Positions 1-6,544 of a stretch of 13,071 nt of DNA are shown here, one piece after another (the stretch's first letter is position 1; each line of letters begins with the position of its first letter). The notes below the pieces were generated by a model. It saw nothing but the letters and a program-made list of their open reading frames with translations, had not been told where the DNA came from and made no database searches. The DNA lies in NCBI GenBank assembly GCA_041581405.1, contig JBFIDI010000112.1:1-13071 (forward strand), given 5' to 3'. Both the position numbers and the translations under genes were made by a program. This stretch comes from CAISIP01 sp041581405 (GTDB lineage: Bacteria; Pseudomonadota; Gammaproteobacteria; Burkholderiales; Burkholderiaceae_C).

Positions 1-1
1 G

Positions 2-886
2 ACCAAGTCCGGCCGCCAGGCGGTGCTGGGCACGGTGTTCATCGATTGTTCGGGCGACGGCGACCTCGCCGCCCATGCCGGTGCCGCATTCGAGAAAGGC
101 ACGGACGGGCGGGGCATGATGTACCCGTCGACGATGTTCCGGGTCAACGGGGTGGACCCGGTGCGCGCCGCGGACACGCCCAGGACGATTGCCGGACTCA
201 TGGAGCAGGCCGAAGCCGCCGGCCGCCGGTTTGCACGCAAGGGCCCGATCGTGCGGCCGCAGAAAAACCCGGCCGAATGGCGCGTCAACGTGACCCAGTT
301 GTCCAACGCCGACGGCACGCCGGTGGACGGCACGAACGCGCAGCAACTCAGCGCAGCCGAGGTCCAGGGCCGGCGCCAGGCGGTGGACTTCTTCGGTTTC
401 CTGCGCGAGAGCGTGCCCGGCTTCGAGCAGGCCTACCTGCTGGAGATCGCACCGCAGATCGGCGTGCGAGAGACGCGCCGCGTCCTGGGCGACTACCAGC
501 TGAGCGAAGACGACGTGCTGCAATGCGCCAGCTTCGACGACAGCATCGGCGTCAACGGCTGGATGGTCGAGGAACACGTGTCCGGCAGCGTCGCCCTGCG
601 CTGGCAGGACATCCCGAACTGCCGCGGCTACAACCACCTGCCCTGGCGCATGCTGCTGGTGCGGGACATGGACAACCTGCTGGTGGCCGGCCGCTGCGCA
701 TCGATGACGCATGGCGGCCAGTCGGCGGCGCGGGTGTCGGGCGGCTGTTTCGTCATGGGCCAGGCCGCCGGCACGGCGGCGGCAATGGCCGCGGATGCCG
801 GCGTGGCGCCGCGTACGCTGGACGTCGCCGCGTTGCAGGCCCGGCTGCGGGACGGTGGTGCCTGGCTGGGAGACGGCAGGGACTGA
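2..886 (+). CDS. FAD-dependent oxidoreductase, C-terminal part (5' truncated by window edge)
   Basis: The reading frame is open from base 2 and ends at TGA 884-886, so about 294 residues are visible and the N-terminal Rossmann FAD-binding region lies outside. Near the visible start is the motif IDCSGDGDLAAHAG, typical of the FAD-dependent oxidoreductase family of Pfam PF12831. The C-terminus has LLVAGRCAS, then GGQSAARVSGGCFVMGQAAG, the usual second flavin-contacting segment of this fold, which closes over the cofactor. Members are annotated only broadly and often lie in sugar or glycoside catabolism loci; the substrate is not known. An internal ATG at base 23 falls inside the conserved region and is not a credible start. 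The gene is convergent with the GntR gene behind it, with a 26-bp gap and no clear terminator. Family assignment is firm; function is open. Confidence 0.85.
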   Translation, partial: TKSGRQAVLGTVFIDCSGDGDLAAHAGAAFEKGTDGRGMMYPSTMFRVNGVDPVRAADTPRTIAGLMEQAEAAGRRFARKGPIVRPQKNPAEWRVNVTQLSNADGTPVDGTNAQQLSAAEVQGRRQAVDFFGFLRESVPGFEQAYLLEIAPQIGVRETRRVLGDYQLSEDDVLQCASFDDSIGVNGWMVEEHVSGSVALRWQDIPNCRGYNHLPWRMLLVRDMDNLLVAGRCASMTHGGQSAARVSGGCFVMGQAAGTAAAMAADAGVAPRTLDVAALQARLRDGGAWLGDGRD

Positions 887-912
887 GCCCGGCTGCGCCA
901 CCCGCGGGCCGC

Positions 913-1632
913 TCACTGGCTGTCCAGCCAGCGGCGCTGCGAGGCGGCCAGGTGCATGCGCATGGCCGTCTGCGCCACCAACGGGTCGCGGCTCTCCAGC
1001 GCCTGCACGATCTCCCCGTGTTCGCGCACCGCGTCGGCCCAGGTCTGCGCGTTTTCCGAGCGCAACTGCAGCGTCGAGGCGATCGGCCCATGCCGCTCGT
1101 CGAACAACGTGCCGACCAGGCGTCGCAGCACGGCATTGCCGGTTGCCGCCGCGATCGCGACATGGAATCGCCGGTCCAGCGCCACCGGGTCCTGACCAGC
1201 GGCCACCGCGTCGCACATGGCCTGGTGCGCGCTGCGCACCGAAGCCATGGACCGCGCCGTGCGTTGCGCGCAGGCGAGCACGATGATGGCACCTTCCAGC
1301 GCAGCACGTGCCTGCATCACCTCGGTCGGGCTCTCGCCCAGCGCCGACGGAACCGCGTTCGCGCGGCGTGTGTTCTGGCACACGTACAGGCCGGCGCCCG
1401 CACGCGCTTCGACGCTGCCCTCGATCTCCAGTGCGATCAGTGCCTCGCGCACCGACGGACGCGACACACCCAGCTGGGTCGCCAGGTCGCGCTCGGCCGG
1501 CAACCGCTCGCCGACCGGATAACGGCCGGCATCGATCAACACACGGATGCGATCGGCGATCTGCTGGTACAGCCGCCGGTGCTGGCCGGGCGTGCCGGGT
1601 TGCTGCGGAATCTGTTGCGGGGTCTGTTTCAT
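913..1632 (-). CDS. FadR-subfamily GntR transcriptional regulator (FCD domain)
   Basis: A 239-residue protein, normal length for FCD-type GntR regulators. The N-terminal winged helix-turn-helix spans about residues 20-85 and includes GERLPAERDLATQLGVSRPS and VREALIALEIEG. The C-terminal all-helical FCD domain keeps the metal/ligand set D153, H157 (DRRFH), H205 (EHGEI) and H227 (MRMHL), so it probably senses a sugar acid through a bound metal ion. The start is supported by AGGAG five bases upstream on the minus strand. The gene is divergent from the zinc dehydrogenase/reductase pair; the shared 227-bp intergenic region carries a paired GntR-type operator (1717-1766). Role inferred: local repressor of the 1860-4029 unit and of itself, relieved by a pathway intermediate. 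UxuR/ExuR-, LldR- and PdhR-like regulators belong to the same subfamily, so the effector cannot be named. Confidence 0.9.
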   Translation of the reverse strand: MKQTPQQIPQQPGTPGQHRRLYQQIADRIRVLIDAGRYPVGERLPAERDLATQLGVSRPSVREALIALEIEGSVEARAGAGLYVCQNTRRANAVPSALGESPTEVMQARAALEGAIIVLACAQRTARSMASVRSAHQAMCDAVAAGQDPVALDRRFHVAIAAATGNAVLRRLVGTLFDERHGPIASTLQLRSENAQTWADAVREHGEIVQALESRDPLVAQTAMRMHLAASQRRWLDSQ

Positions 1633-1716
1633 GGCGGCTCCTGGATCGGGGGCCCGGTGTCGTGCGACGGACCCTTGCGCCCGGACCCATCGCTTGCGCC
1701 ACGCGCAGGCTTGTCA

Positions 1717-1766
1717 CCGATGGTAAGGCCAATTTTGAAAAATCATCAAATTGGCCTTACCATCGG
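1717..1766. promoter_or_regulatory. Paired GntR-type operator: perfect 19-bp inverted repeat with 12-bp spacer
   Basis: The left arm CCGATGGTAAGGCCAATTT (1717-1735) is the exact reverse complement of the right arm (1748-1766), separated by 12 bases. Each arm contains its own imperfect dyad of the form TGG-N5-CCA (1721-1731 and 1752-1762), the type of box bound by FadR-subfamily GntR dimers such as PdhR and LldR. The two box centres are 31 bp apart, about three helical turns, which would put two dimers on the same DNA face. It lies midway between the divergent GntR and dehydrogenase genes. The inverted repeat is seen directly; binding by the adjacent regulator is inferred. Confidence 0.8.
1735..1763 (+). 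promoter_or_regulatory. Putative sigma-70 promoter of the dehydrogenase/reductase unit
   Basis: TTGAAA (1735-1740) and TACCAT (1758-1763) are separated by 17 bases, matching 5/6 and 4/6 of the consensus hexamers. The -35 box begins at the edge of the left operator arm and the -10 lies wholly in the right arm, so an operator-bound regulator would block it. The symmetry of the site also gives a weaker minus-strand candidate for the regulator gene: TTGATG (complement of 1744-1749), then TACCAT (complement of 1720-1725) with an 18-base spacer. Confidence 0.5.
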
Positions 1767-1859
1767 CGGGCCGCCTTGCGGTCACTCACTCACCCACCCA
1801 CGACCCGCCGGGCCCGGGCACACCACCCGGGCCGGCATCCGCACCCTCAGGAGACTGCC

Positions 1860-2870
1860 ATGCTCACCGTCATCTGCGAAACCCCCGGCCAATTGCGCGC
1901 CGTCGACCGTCCCATGCCCGAACGCGCGCCCCACGAGGTACTGCTGCGCGTCAAGCGGGTCGGTGTCTGCGGCACCGACCTGCACATCTTCACCGGCGAC
2001 CAGCCCTACCTCGCCTATCCGCGCGTGATGGGGCACGAACTCTCGGGCATCGTCGAACAGGCGCCGGCGGACAGCCCGCTGCGCAGCGGCGACACGGTCT
2101 ATGTCATGCCCTACCTGTCCTGCGGCGACTGCGTCGCCTGCCGCCAGGGCAAGACCAATTGCTGCGTCAACATCCAGGTGCTGGGCGTGCATCGCGACGG
2201 CGCCTTCACCGAATACCTGGCCGTGCCGCAGCAATTCGTGCACAAGGCCGAGGGCGTGACGCTGGACCAGGCGGCCATGGTCGAGTTCCTGGCCATCGGT
2301 GCACACGCCGTGCGCCGGGCCGCGGTGCGGTCCGGCCAGCGTGTGCTGGTCGTCGGCGCCGGGCCGATCGGCATGGCCGCGATGATCTTTGCGCAACTGC
2401 GCGGGGCCCGGGTCACGGCACTGGACTCCCGCGCCGACCGGCTGGCCATGTGCAAGACCGCGCTGGGCATCGGATCCACGGTCACGCTGGGCGCGCAGGA
2501 CCAGGCGGAGCTGGCGGCGATCTCCGACGGAGAGTTCTTCGACGTGGTGTTCGACGCCACCGGCAACCCGAAGGCGATGGAACGCGGCTTCCAGTTCGTC
2601 GCGCATGGCGGAACCTATGTGCTGGTCTCCATCGTCGGCGCGTCGATCAGCTTTTCCGACCCCGAGTTCCACAAGCGCGAGACCACGTTGCTGGCCAGCC
2701 GCAATGCCACCACCGAGGATTTCGAGACCGTGCTCGAGGCGATGCGCAACGGCCGGATCCCGGACCAGGCACTGAACACGCACAAGCTGTCGCTGGCCGA
2801 CACGCCGGCCGGCTTCAAGGACCTGCTCGATCCGGCCCGTGGCGTGCTCAAGGCCATCGTCGAATGCTGA
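1860..2870 (+). CDS. Zinc-dependent medium-chain dehydrogenase, L-galactonate 5-dehydrogenase (LgoD/RspB)-like
   Basis: A 336-residue medium-chain dehydrogenase/reductase, expected in the cytoplasm. Catalytic zinc ligands are C37 (GVCGTD), H59-E60 (GHE) and E142; the structural zinc cysteines are C88, C91, C94 and C102. The nucleotide fold has GAGPIG at 166-171 and D189 at the end of the second strand, which points to NAD+ rather than NADP+. Segments such as SDPEFHKRETTLLASRNAT closely resemble, from memory, E. coli LgoD (YjjN), which oxidises L-galactonate to D-tagaturonate. Start ATG 1860 has AGGAG at 1849-1853, six bases away; the same frame is open far upstream but without a start that fits. 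It is followed 13 bases later by a UxaB-like reductase, so the pair can perform oxidation and re-reduction of a sugar acid. The exact substrate is uncertain. Confidence 0.88.
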   Translation: MLTVICETPGQLRAVDRPMPERAPHEVLLRVKRVGVCGTDLHIFTGDQPYLAYPRVMGHELSGIVEQAPADSPLRSGDTVYVMPYLSCGDCVACRQGKTNCCVNIQVLGVHRDGAFTEYLAVPQQFVHKAEGVTLDQAAMVEFLAIGAHAVRRAAVRSGQRVLVVGAGPIGMAAMIFAQLRGARVTALDSRADRLAMCKTALGIGSTVTLGAQDQAELAAISDGEFFDVVFDATGNPKAMERGFQFVAHGGTYVLVSIVGASISFSDPEFHKRETTLLASRNATTEDFETVLEAMRNGRIPDQALNTHKLSLADTPAGFKDLLDPARGVLKAIVEC

Positions 2871-2883
2871 TCGGGACGGCTCC

Positions 2884-4029
2884 ATGACGACAAGCATCCA
2901 ACCGATCCTGCAGTTCGGCACCAGCCGGTTCCTGCTCGCCCATGTCGACCTGTTCGTGTCGCAGGCGCTGGATACCGGCATGGCCGGCCAGGCTCTGGGC
3001 GGCATCACCGTGGTGCAAACGACCACCAGCTCGGCCAGTGCCCGGCGCGTGGCGGCGCTGGCCGGCGGCGCCCCCTACCCGGTGCGGATCCGGGGGCTGC
3101 GGGACGGGCAGGCCATCGACCAGGAGGTCCGATGCCACGCGGTAGGTGACGCCTTGCAGGCCCATGCCGACTGGCCACGCCTGCTGGCGACGATCGCCGG
3201 CCCGGTGCCGGTGATCGTGTCCAACACCGCCGACCAGGGCTACCGGCTCGACGCCCGGGACACCGCCGCATGCATTGCGCCGGGCGGCCCGGTGCCGCAC
3301 AGTTTTCCGGCCAAGCTGGCCGCGTTGCTGCACCACCGCTGGCAACAGGCCCCGCAGGCGCCGCTGTCGCTGTATCCGTGCGAGCTGATCGAACGCAACG
3401 GCGATACCTTGCGCGACCTGGTCGTTCAGCTGGCCACCGGCTGGGGACTGCCGCAGCCATTCGCACAGTGGCTGCGCGAACACTGCGTCTGGGCGAATTC
3501 GCTGGTCGATCGCATCGTGTCCGAGGCGCTGGAGCCGGTGGGCGCGGTTGCCGAACCTTATGCCTTGTGGGCGATCGAGCGGCAGGACCGCCTGGTGCTG
3601 CCCTGCCGCCACGAGGCCATCGTCGTGACCGACGACCTGGCGCATTTCGCCCAGCTCAAGCTCTACCTGCTCAACGGCGGCCACAGCGTGCTGGCCGAAC
3701 GCTGGTTGCGCGACACACGCCCGACCGACGAAACCGTCGTGCAGGCCATGGCCGACTCCGCGATGCGCGCCGAACTCGAAGCCGTCTGGGCCGAGGAGAT
3801 CCTGCCCGTGTTCGATGCGCTCGGGCGCCGCCAGCAGGCGCTGGCCTACCTGGACCAGGTGCGCGAGCGCCTGTGCAATCCCTTCCTGGCCCATCGACTG
3901 GCCGACATCGCGCAGAACCATGCGCAGAAGAAGCAGCGTCGCTTCGCGCCGCTGCTGGCGCTGGCCGAGCAACACGGGCTGGACCTGCCCCAGGCCCGGC
4001 TGCGCGCGGCGCTGGCCGCGGCCGACTGA
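2884..4029 (+). CDS. Mannitol dehydrogenase family oxidoreductase, UxaB-like (tagaturonate/fructuronate reductase type)
   Basis: A 381-residue protein of the polyol-specific long-chain dehydrogenase family. It begins with ILQFGTSRFLLAHVD (residues 8-22), the same opening as E. coli UxaB and part of the NAD-binding fold. The catalytic signature K259, N264, H267 in KLYLLNGGHS has the spacing of the K-N-H triad of mannitol dehydrogenases. Such enzymes interconvert ketouronates or ketoses with aldonates or polyols using NAD(H). It is somewhat shorter than UxaB. The start at 2884 is chosen because an in-frame ATG at 2839 lies inside the preceding gene and precedes the conserved opening by an unrelated stretch. 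It is co-transcribed with the zinc dehydrogenase and ends 9 bp from the convergent epimerase stop. Predicted role: reduces the keto sugar acid produced by its neighbour or by the epimerase. Confidence 0.85.
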   Translation: MTTSIQPILQFGTSRFLLAHVDLFVSQALDTGMAGQALGGITVVQTTTSSASARRVAALAGGAPYPVRIRGLRDGQAIDQEVRCHAVGDALQAHADWPRLLATIAGPVPVIVSNTADQGYRLDARDTAACIAPGGPVPHSFPAKLAALLHHRWQQAPQAPLSLYPCELIERNGDTLRDLVVQLATGWGLPQPFAQWLREHCVWANSLVDRIVSEALEPVGAVAEPYALWAIERQDRLVLPCRHEAIVVTDDLAHFAQLKLYLLNGGHSVLAERWLRDTRPTDETVVQAMADSAMRAELEAVWAEEILPVFDALGRRQQALAYLDQVRERLCNPFLAHRLADIAQNHAQKKQRRFAPLLALAEQHGLDLPQARLRAALAAAD

Positions 4030-4038
4030 ACCGCGCCG

Positions 4039-4887
4039 CTACAGGCGCGCCCAGAGCGCGCGCAGGAAATCATGCCCGCCGGCATAGATGTCGGCGTGGC
4101 TGGCACACATGTCGCGGTAGATGCGCACCGCCGGCCCCGGGTTGGCCGGGCGGCGGCCGAACGACTCGATGACACACCAGCCCGCGTAAGCCGACTGCTT
4201 GAGCGTACGCAGCGTCGCCTCCCACGGCACGTGGCCCAGCCCCGGCGCGCCGCGGTCGTTCTCGGACAGGTGCACATGCGCAACCGACGGCAGATGCGTG
4301 CGCAAGGCCGCCACCGGATCGGTTTCCTCGATGTTGGCGTGGAAGGTGTCGTACAGGAAGCCGTAGTTGTCGCGCCCCACCTGCGCCACCAGCGCGGCCG
4401 CCTCCGAGGTGGTGGTGCACACGTAACACTCGAAGCGGTTCAGCGGTTCCATCGCGAGCCGGATGCCGGCCGCTGCCGCGTGGTCGGCCGCCTGGCGGTG
4501 CACGTCGACCAGGCGGGCATGCTCCAGCGCCGTGGGGGGCCGGCCATGGATCTCGAACAGCGGCTGGTGGAACGGGCCGCACAACACCTCGCCACCGGCC
4601 TCGGCCAGGCAGTCGACGGCCCAGCGGATATGGTCCAGCGCGGCCTGGCGCACCTGCGCATCGTCGCTGATGCAACTGCGTCCGGGCCCGGCCAGTACCG
4701 TCAGACCGGTGCGGCGCAGCCCGAGGTCGTCGAGCGCCCGCCCCATGTCGCGGTATTGCCGCGCTTCGCCGGTCATCACCGGCAGCTCGACGCCGTCGTA
4801 ACCCGTACTTGCCAGCAGGTCGAACAGCGCATAGTGCTCGGGCAACACATGGCGCGTCCACAGCAACAGATTCATTCCCAGCAACAT
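4039..4887 (-). CDS. Ketose 3-epimerase (D-tagatose/D-psicose 3-epimerase family)
   Basis: A 282-residue TIM-barrel protein. Every active-site residue recalled for Pseudomonas cichorii D-tagatose 3-epimerase is present at identical spacing: metal ligands E147 (MEPLNRFE), D180 (YDTFH), H206 (HVHLSE) and E241 (VIESFG), and substrate residues E153, H183 and R212. Such enzymes use Mn2+ or Co2+ to invert C3 of ketoses through an enediolate. The start is set by GGAGGAG six bases upstream of ATG 4887; an ATG two codons earlier (4893) would be one base from that Shine-Dalgarno and is less likely. The gene is convergent with the UxaB-like reductase and divergent from the transporter operon, so it has its own promoter. 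The substrate could be a free ketose or a ketouronate. Other members of the fold act as other isomerases, but the complete residue set makes a 3-epimerase the best call. Confidence 0.85.
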   Translation of the reverse strand: MLLGMNLLLWTRHVLPEHYALFDLLASTGYDGVELPVMTGEARQYRDMGRALDDLGLRRTGLTVLAGPGRSCISDDAQVRQAALDHIRWAVDCLAEAGGEVLCGPFHQPLFEIHGRPPTALEHARLVDVHRQAADHAAAAGIRLAMEPLNRFECYVCTTTSEAAALVAQVGRDNYGFLYDTFHANIEETDPVAALRTHLPSVAHVHLSENDRGAPGLGHVPWEATLRTLKQSAYAGWCVIESFGRRPANPGPAVRIYRDMCASHADIYAGGHDFLRALWARL

Positions 4888-4893
4888 GTCCAT

Positions 4894-4900
4894 CTCCTCC
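4894..4900 (-). promoter_or_regulatory. Ribosome binding site that decides the epimerase start
   Basis: The minus strand reads GGAGGAG, a strong Shine-Dalgarno. It ends one base before ATG 4893 but six bases before ATG 4887, so the second ATG is the probable start and the protein loses two residues relative to the longest frame. Confidence 0.65.
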
Positions 4901-4933
4901 CGAGGTCGGGCAGCAACAACGATCGAGCCCTGT

Positions 4934-4997
4934 AACCGATTCTAAGCTCTCAGGAAAACCAACAGATCGCCACATCGAAGGACAACCGATTCAAAGC
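4934..4997 (-). repeat. 14-bp direct repeat pair upstream of the epimerase gene
   Basis: AACCGATTCTAAGC (4934-4947) and AACCGATTCAAAGC (4984-4997) match at 13 of 14 positions and start exactly 50 bp apart. Read on the minus strand, the proximal copy contains TAGAAT (4944-4939), a 5/6 match to a -10 box about 50 bases before the epimerase start. No convincing -35 accompanies it. The pair may be operator sites for control of the epimerase gene; the binding protein is unknown. Confidence 0.4.
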
Positions 4998-5015
4998 GAA
5001 AAATCGCAATTAGTC

Positions 5016-5056
5016 TTTTGAAATCATAGACTTAATTCAAAAAATTTCTTGAAATC
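5016..5056. repeat. AT-rich inverted and direct repeats in the transporter upstream region
   Basis: TTTTGAA (5016-5022) and TTCAAAA (5036-5042) form a 7-bp inverted repeat around a 13-base spacer. TTGAAATC occurs at 5018-5025 and again at 5049-5056, 31 bp apart. The block sits just upstream of the putative transporter promoter in the most AT-rich stretch of the window, where an activator or nucleoid protein could bind. Short arms in AT-rich DNA make coincidence possible. Confidence 0.3.
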
Positions 5057-5064
5057 GTCCACAC

Positions 5065-5094
5065 TTGCATGGCCTGCACGATTCGGAGTATTAT
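5065..5094 (+). promoter_or_regulatory. Putative promoter of the transporter/catabolic operon
   Basis: TATTAT (5089-5094) matches 5/6 of the -10 consensus. The nearest -35 candidate is TTGCAT (5065-5070) with an 18-base spacer, a weak match that would suit an activated promoter. Transcription would begin near 5101, putting the palindrome at 5119-5128 at about +18 to +27, a position suited to roadblock repression. An ATG at 5069 that extends the downstream frame lies inside this promoter. Confidence 0.4.
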
Positions 5095-5118
5095 CCAATC
5101 CAACAAAATTCATCCATC

Positions 5119-5128
5119 TGAGCGCTCA
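5119..5128. promoter_or_regulatory. TGAGCGCTCA operator, copy 1 (transporter operon)
   Basis: A perfect 10-bp palindrome about 40 bp before the start of the sugar-binding protein gene and just downstream of its likely promoter. The identical 10-mer recurs at 11969 and 12079, and all three copies share the flanking bases ATC on the left side. The core resembles LacI-family operators with a central CG, yet the only regulator genes seen in the window are of GntR type. Confidence 0.7.
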
Positions 5129-5167
5129 CTTAACCGACGTTCAGGCCACTCAAGGAGACAACCCGCC

Positions 5168-6544
5168 ATGCATCCCACCGATTCCTCGTCGTCACGGCTC
5201 GCTCCCTCTCGCCGTCGTTTCCTGACCACCGCCGGCGCCGGCACTGCGGCGATCCTGGCGCCGGGCTTCCTGCACGCCAAGGGTCGCTTCGACGGCACCA
5301 CGATCAACGCCAGCATGTTCAGCCACGGATTCGTCAACCTGCTGCGTCCGATGCTGGGCCAGTTCAAGGACGAGACCGGCATCACGGTCAACCTGGTGGA
5401 CAAGGCGTTCCCGATCTACAACCAGCAAACCGACCTGGAACTGGCCACCGGCGGCACCTCGCTCGACGTGATTTCGATCTCCTTCATCTACACCGCGCGC
5501 TGGATCGGCACCGGCTGGATGGAGCCGCTGGACCCGTTCCTGAACAATGCCGAAGCCACGCCGGCCGACTGGGGCCGCAACGACTTCGTCGAGGCGCTGC
5601 AGAAATACGGGCGCAGCGCCGACGGCAAGATCACCTACGGCATCCCGTGGGAAGCCGGCGTCTGGCTGATGGCCGCGGGCCGCGGCGACCTGATGGACAA
5701 GGCCGGCCTGGCCAACGGCGGCCTGCCGGCGAGTTTCGACGAGCTGCGCGAGAACTGCCGCAAGCTCAAGGCGCTCGACGCCTCGGTCGCGCCGTTCATC
5801 AACGACACCACGCACCATGCCAACTACCCGATCTACCTGCAGGGGCTCGGCGGCCAGGTGTTCAAGAACGCGCCCGACAACCTGACCCCCCTGCTCAACA
5901 GCCCACAGGCGGCAGCCGCGGCCGAAATCTATGCCGGCCTGCTGCGCGACATGGGCCCGCAAGGCGTGTTGTCGATGCGCACCGACCAGGTCGCCGGCCT
6001 GCTGCGGGGCGGCCAGACACACTACTGGCACTATGCGTTGCCCTGGCTCGTCAATGCCGCCAAGGGTGACAGCGCCATCGCCCGGACCGTGCGCTTCGGC
6101 GAGGTACCCGCGGGCCCGTCCGGCAAGTTCCCGTCGGTCGTGACCCATTCGCTGGGCATCCCGAAATACTCGCGCAAGAAAGGTGCTGCCTGGGAGTTCA
6201 TCCGCTGGGCGATGAGTCCCAAGGTGCAGCGCCACATGGCGGTCGAACAGGGTTATGCGGCCACCACGCGCACGTCGATCCTGCGCGACCCGGCCTTCGT
6301 CAAGAACATGACCATCAACGGCACCAACGTGGCCGGCCTGGTCGAGAAGACGCTGGCCGGCAGCGAGAAGAAGGACTACATGAACTACCGCATCGTGTCG
6401 GTGTTCCCGATCATCGGCGGCCACATCAACTCGGCCATCCAGAAGATCGCATCGGGCCAGGCCAGCGGCGCCGAAGCCATGGCCAAGGCGCAGAGCGACA
6501 TCCTGGTCGACTTCAAGAAAAACCAGATCAAGACCGACGCATGA
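5168..6544 (+). CDS. Sugar ABC transporter substrate-binding protein, Tat-exported
   Basis: A 458-residue extracellular solute-binding protein of the family 1 (maltose-binding-like) type. The N-terminus carries a twin-arginine signal: SRRRFLT at residues 14-20, then a hydrophobic alanine/glycine stretch, with probable cleavage after LHA at residue 37. Tat export means the protein folds before crossing the membrane, as seen for many proteobacterial sugar-binding proteins. The body has the usual bilobed-protein features, including the SIFPIIGGH-like segment near the C-terminus (VSVFPIIGGH). The start at 5168 is chosen because AAGGAG precedes it at 5152-5157 and the signal follows it directly; the frame extends upstream only into promoter DNA. 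It is the first gene of the operon; its TGA overlaps the permease start. The ligand is predicted to be a mono- or oligosaccharide but is not identifiable. Confidence 0.9.
   Translation: MHPTDSSSSRLAPSRRRFLTTAGAGTAAILAPGFLHAKGRFDGTTINASMFSHGFVNLLRPMLGQFKDETGITVNLVDKAFPIYNQQTDLELATGGTSLDVISISFIYTARWIGTGWMEPLDPFLNNAEATPADWGRNDFVEALQKYGRSADGKITYGIPWEAGVWLMAAGRGDLMDKAGLANGGLPASFDELRENCRKLKALDASVAPFINDTTHHANYPIYLQGLGGQVFKNAPDNLTPLLNSPQAAAAAEIYAGLLRDMGPQGVLSMRTDQVAGLLRGGQTHYWHYALPWLVNAAKGDSAIARTVRFGEVPAGPSGKFPSVVTHSLGIPKYSRKKGAAWEFIRWAMSPKVQRHMAVEQGYAATTRTSILRDPAFVKNMTINGTNVAGLVEKTLAGSEKKDYMNYRIVSVFPIIGGHINSAIQKIASGQASGAEAMAKAQSDILVDFKKNQIKTDA

Noticed and set aside
887..909. GCCCG/CGGGC hairpin in the convergent gap after the FAD enzyme
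   Set aside because: Five-base stem, 13-base loop and no T-run; too weak to call a terminator.
46..2028. Very long plus-strand frame of 660 codons running across the end of the FAD enzyme, the GntR gene and the intergenic region
   Set aside because: It is Arg/Pro/Gly-rich low-complexity translation without domains, crosses genes on both strands and the operator region; a GC-driven shadow frame.
4032..4049. CGCGCC/GGCGCG hairpin between the convergent reductase and epimerase genes as a bidirectional terminator
   Set aside because: The stem is only six GC pairs with no T-tract on either side, which is common by chance in this composition.
5069..5167. Upstream in-frame ATG that would lengthen the binding protein by 33 residues
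   Set aside because: It falls within the predicted promoter, has no Shine-Dalgarno and would bury the Tat signal; ATG 5168 with AAGGAG fits better.
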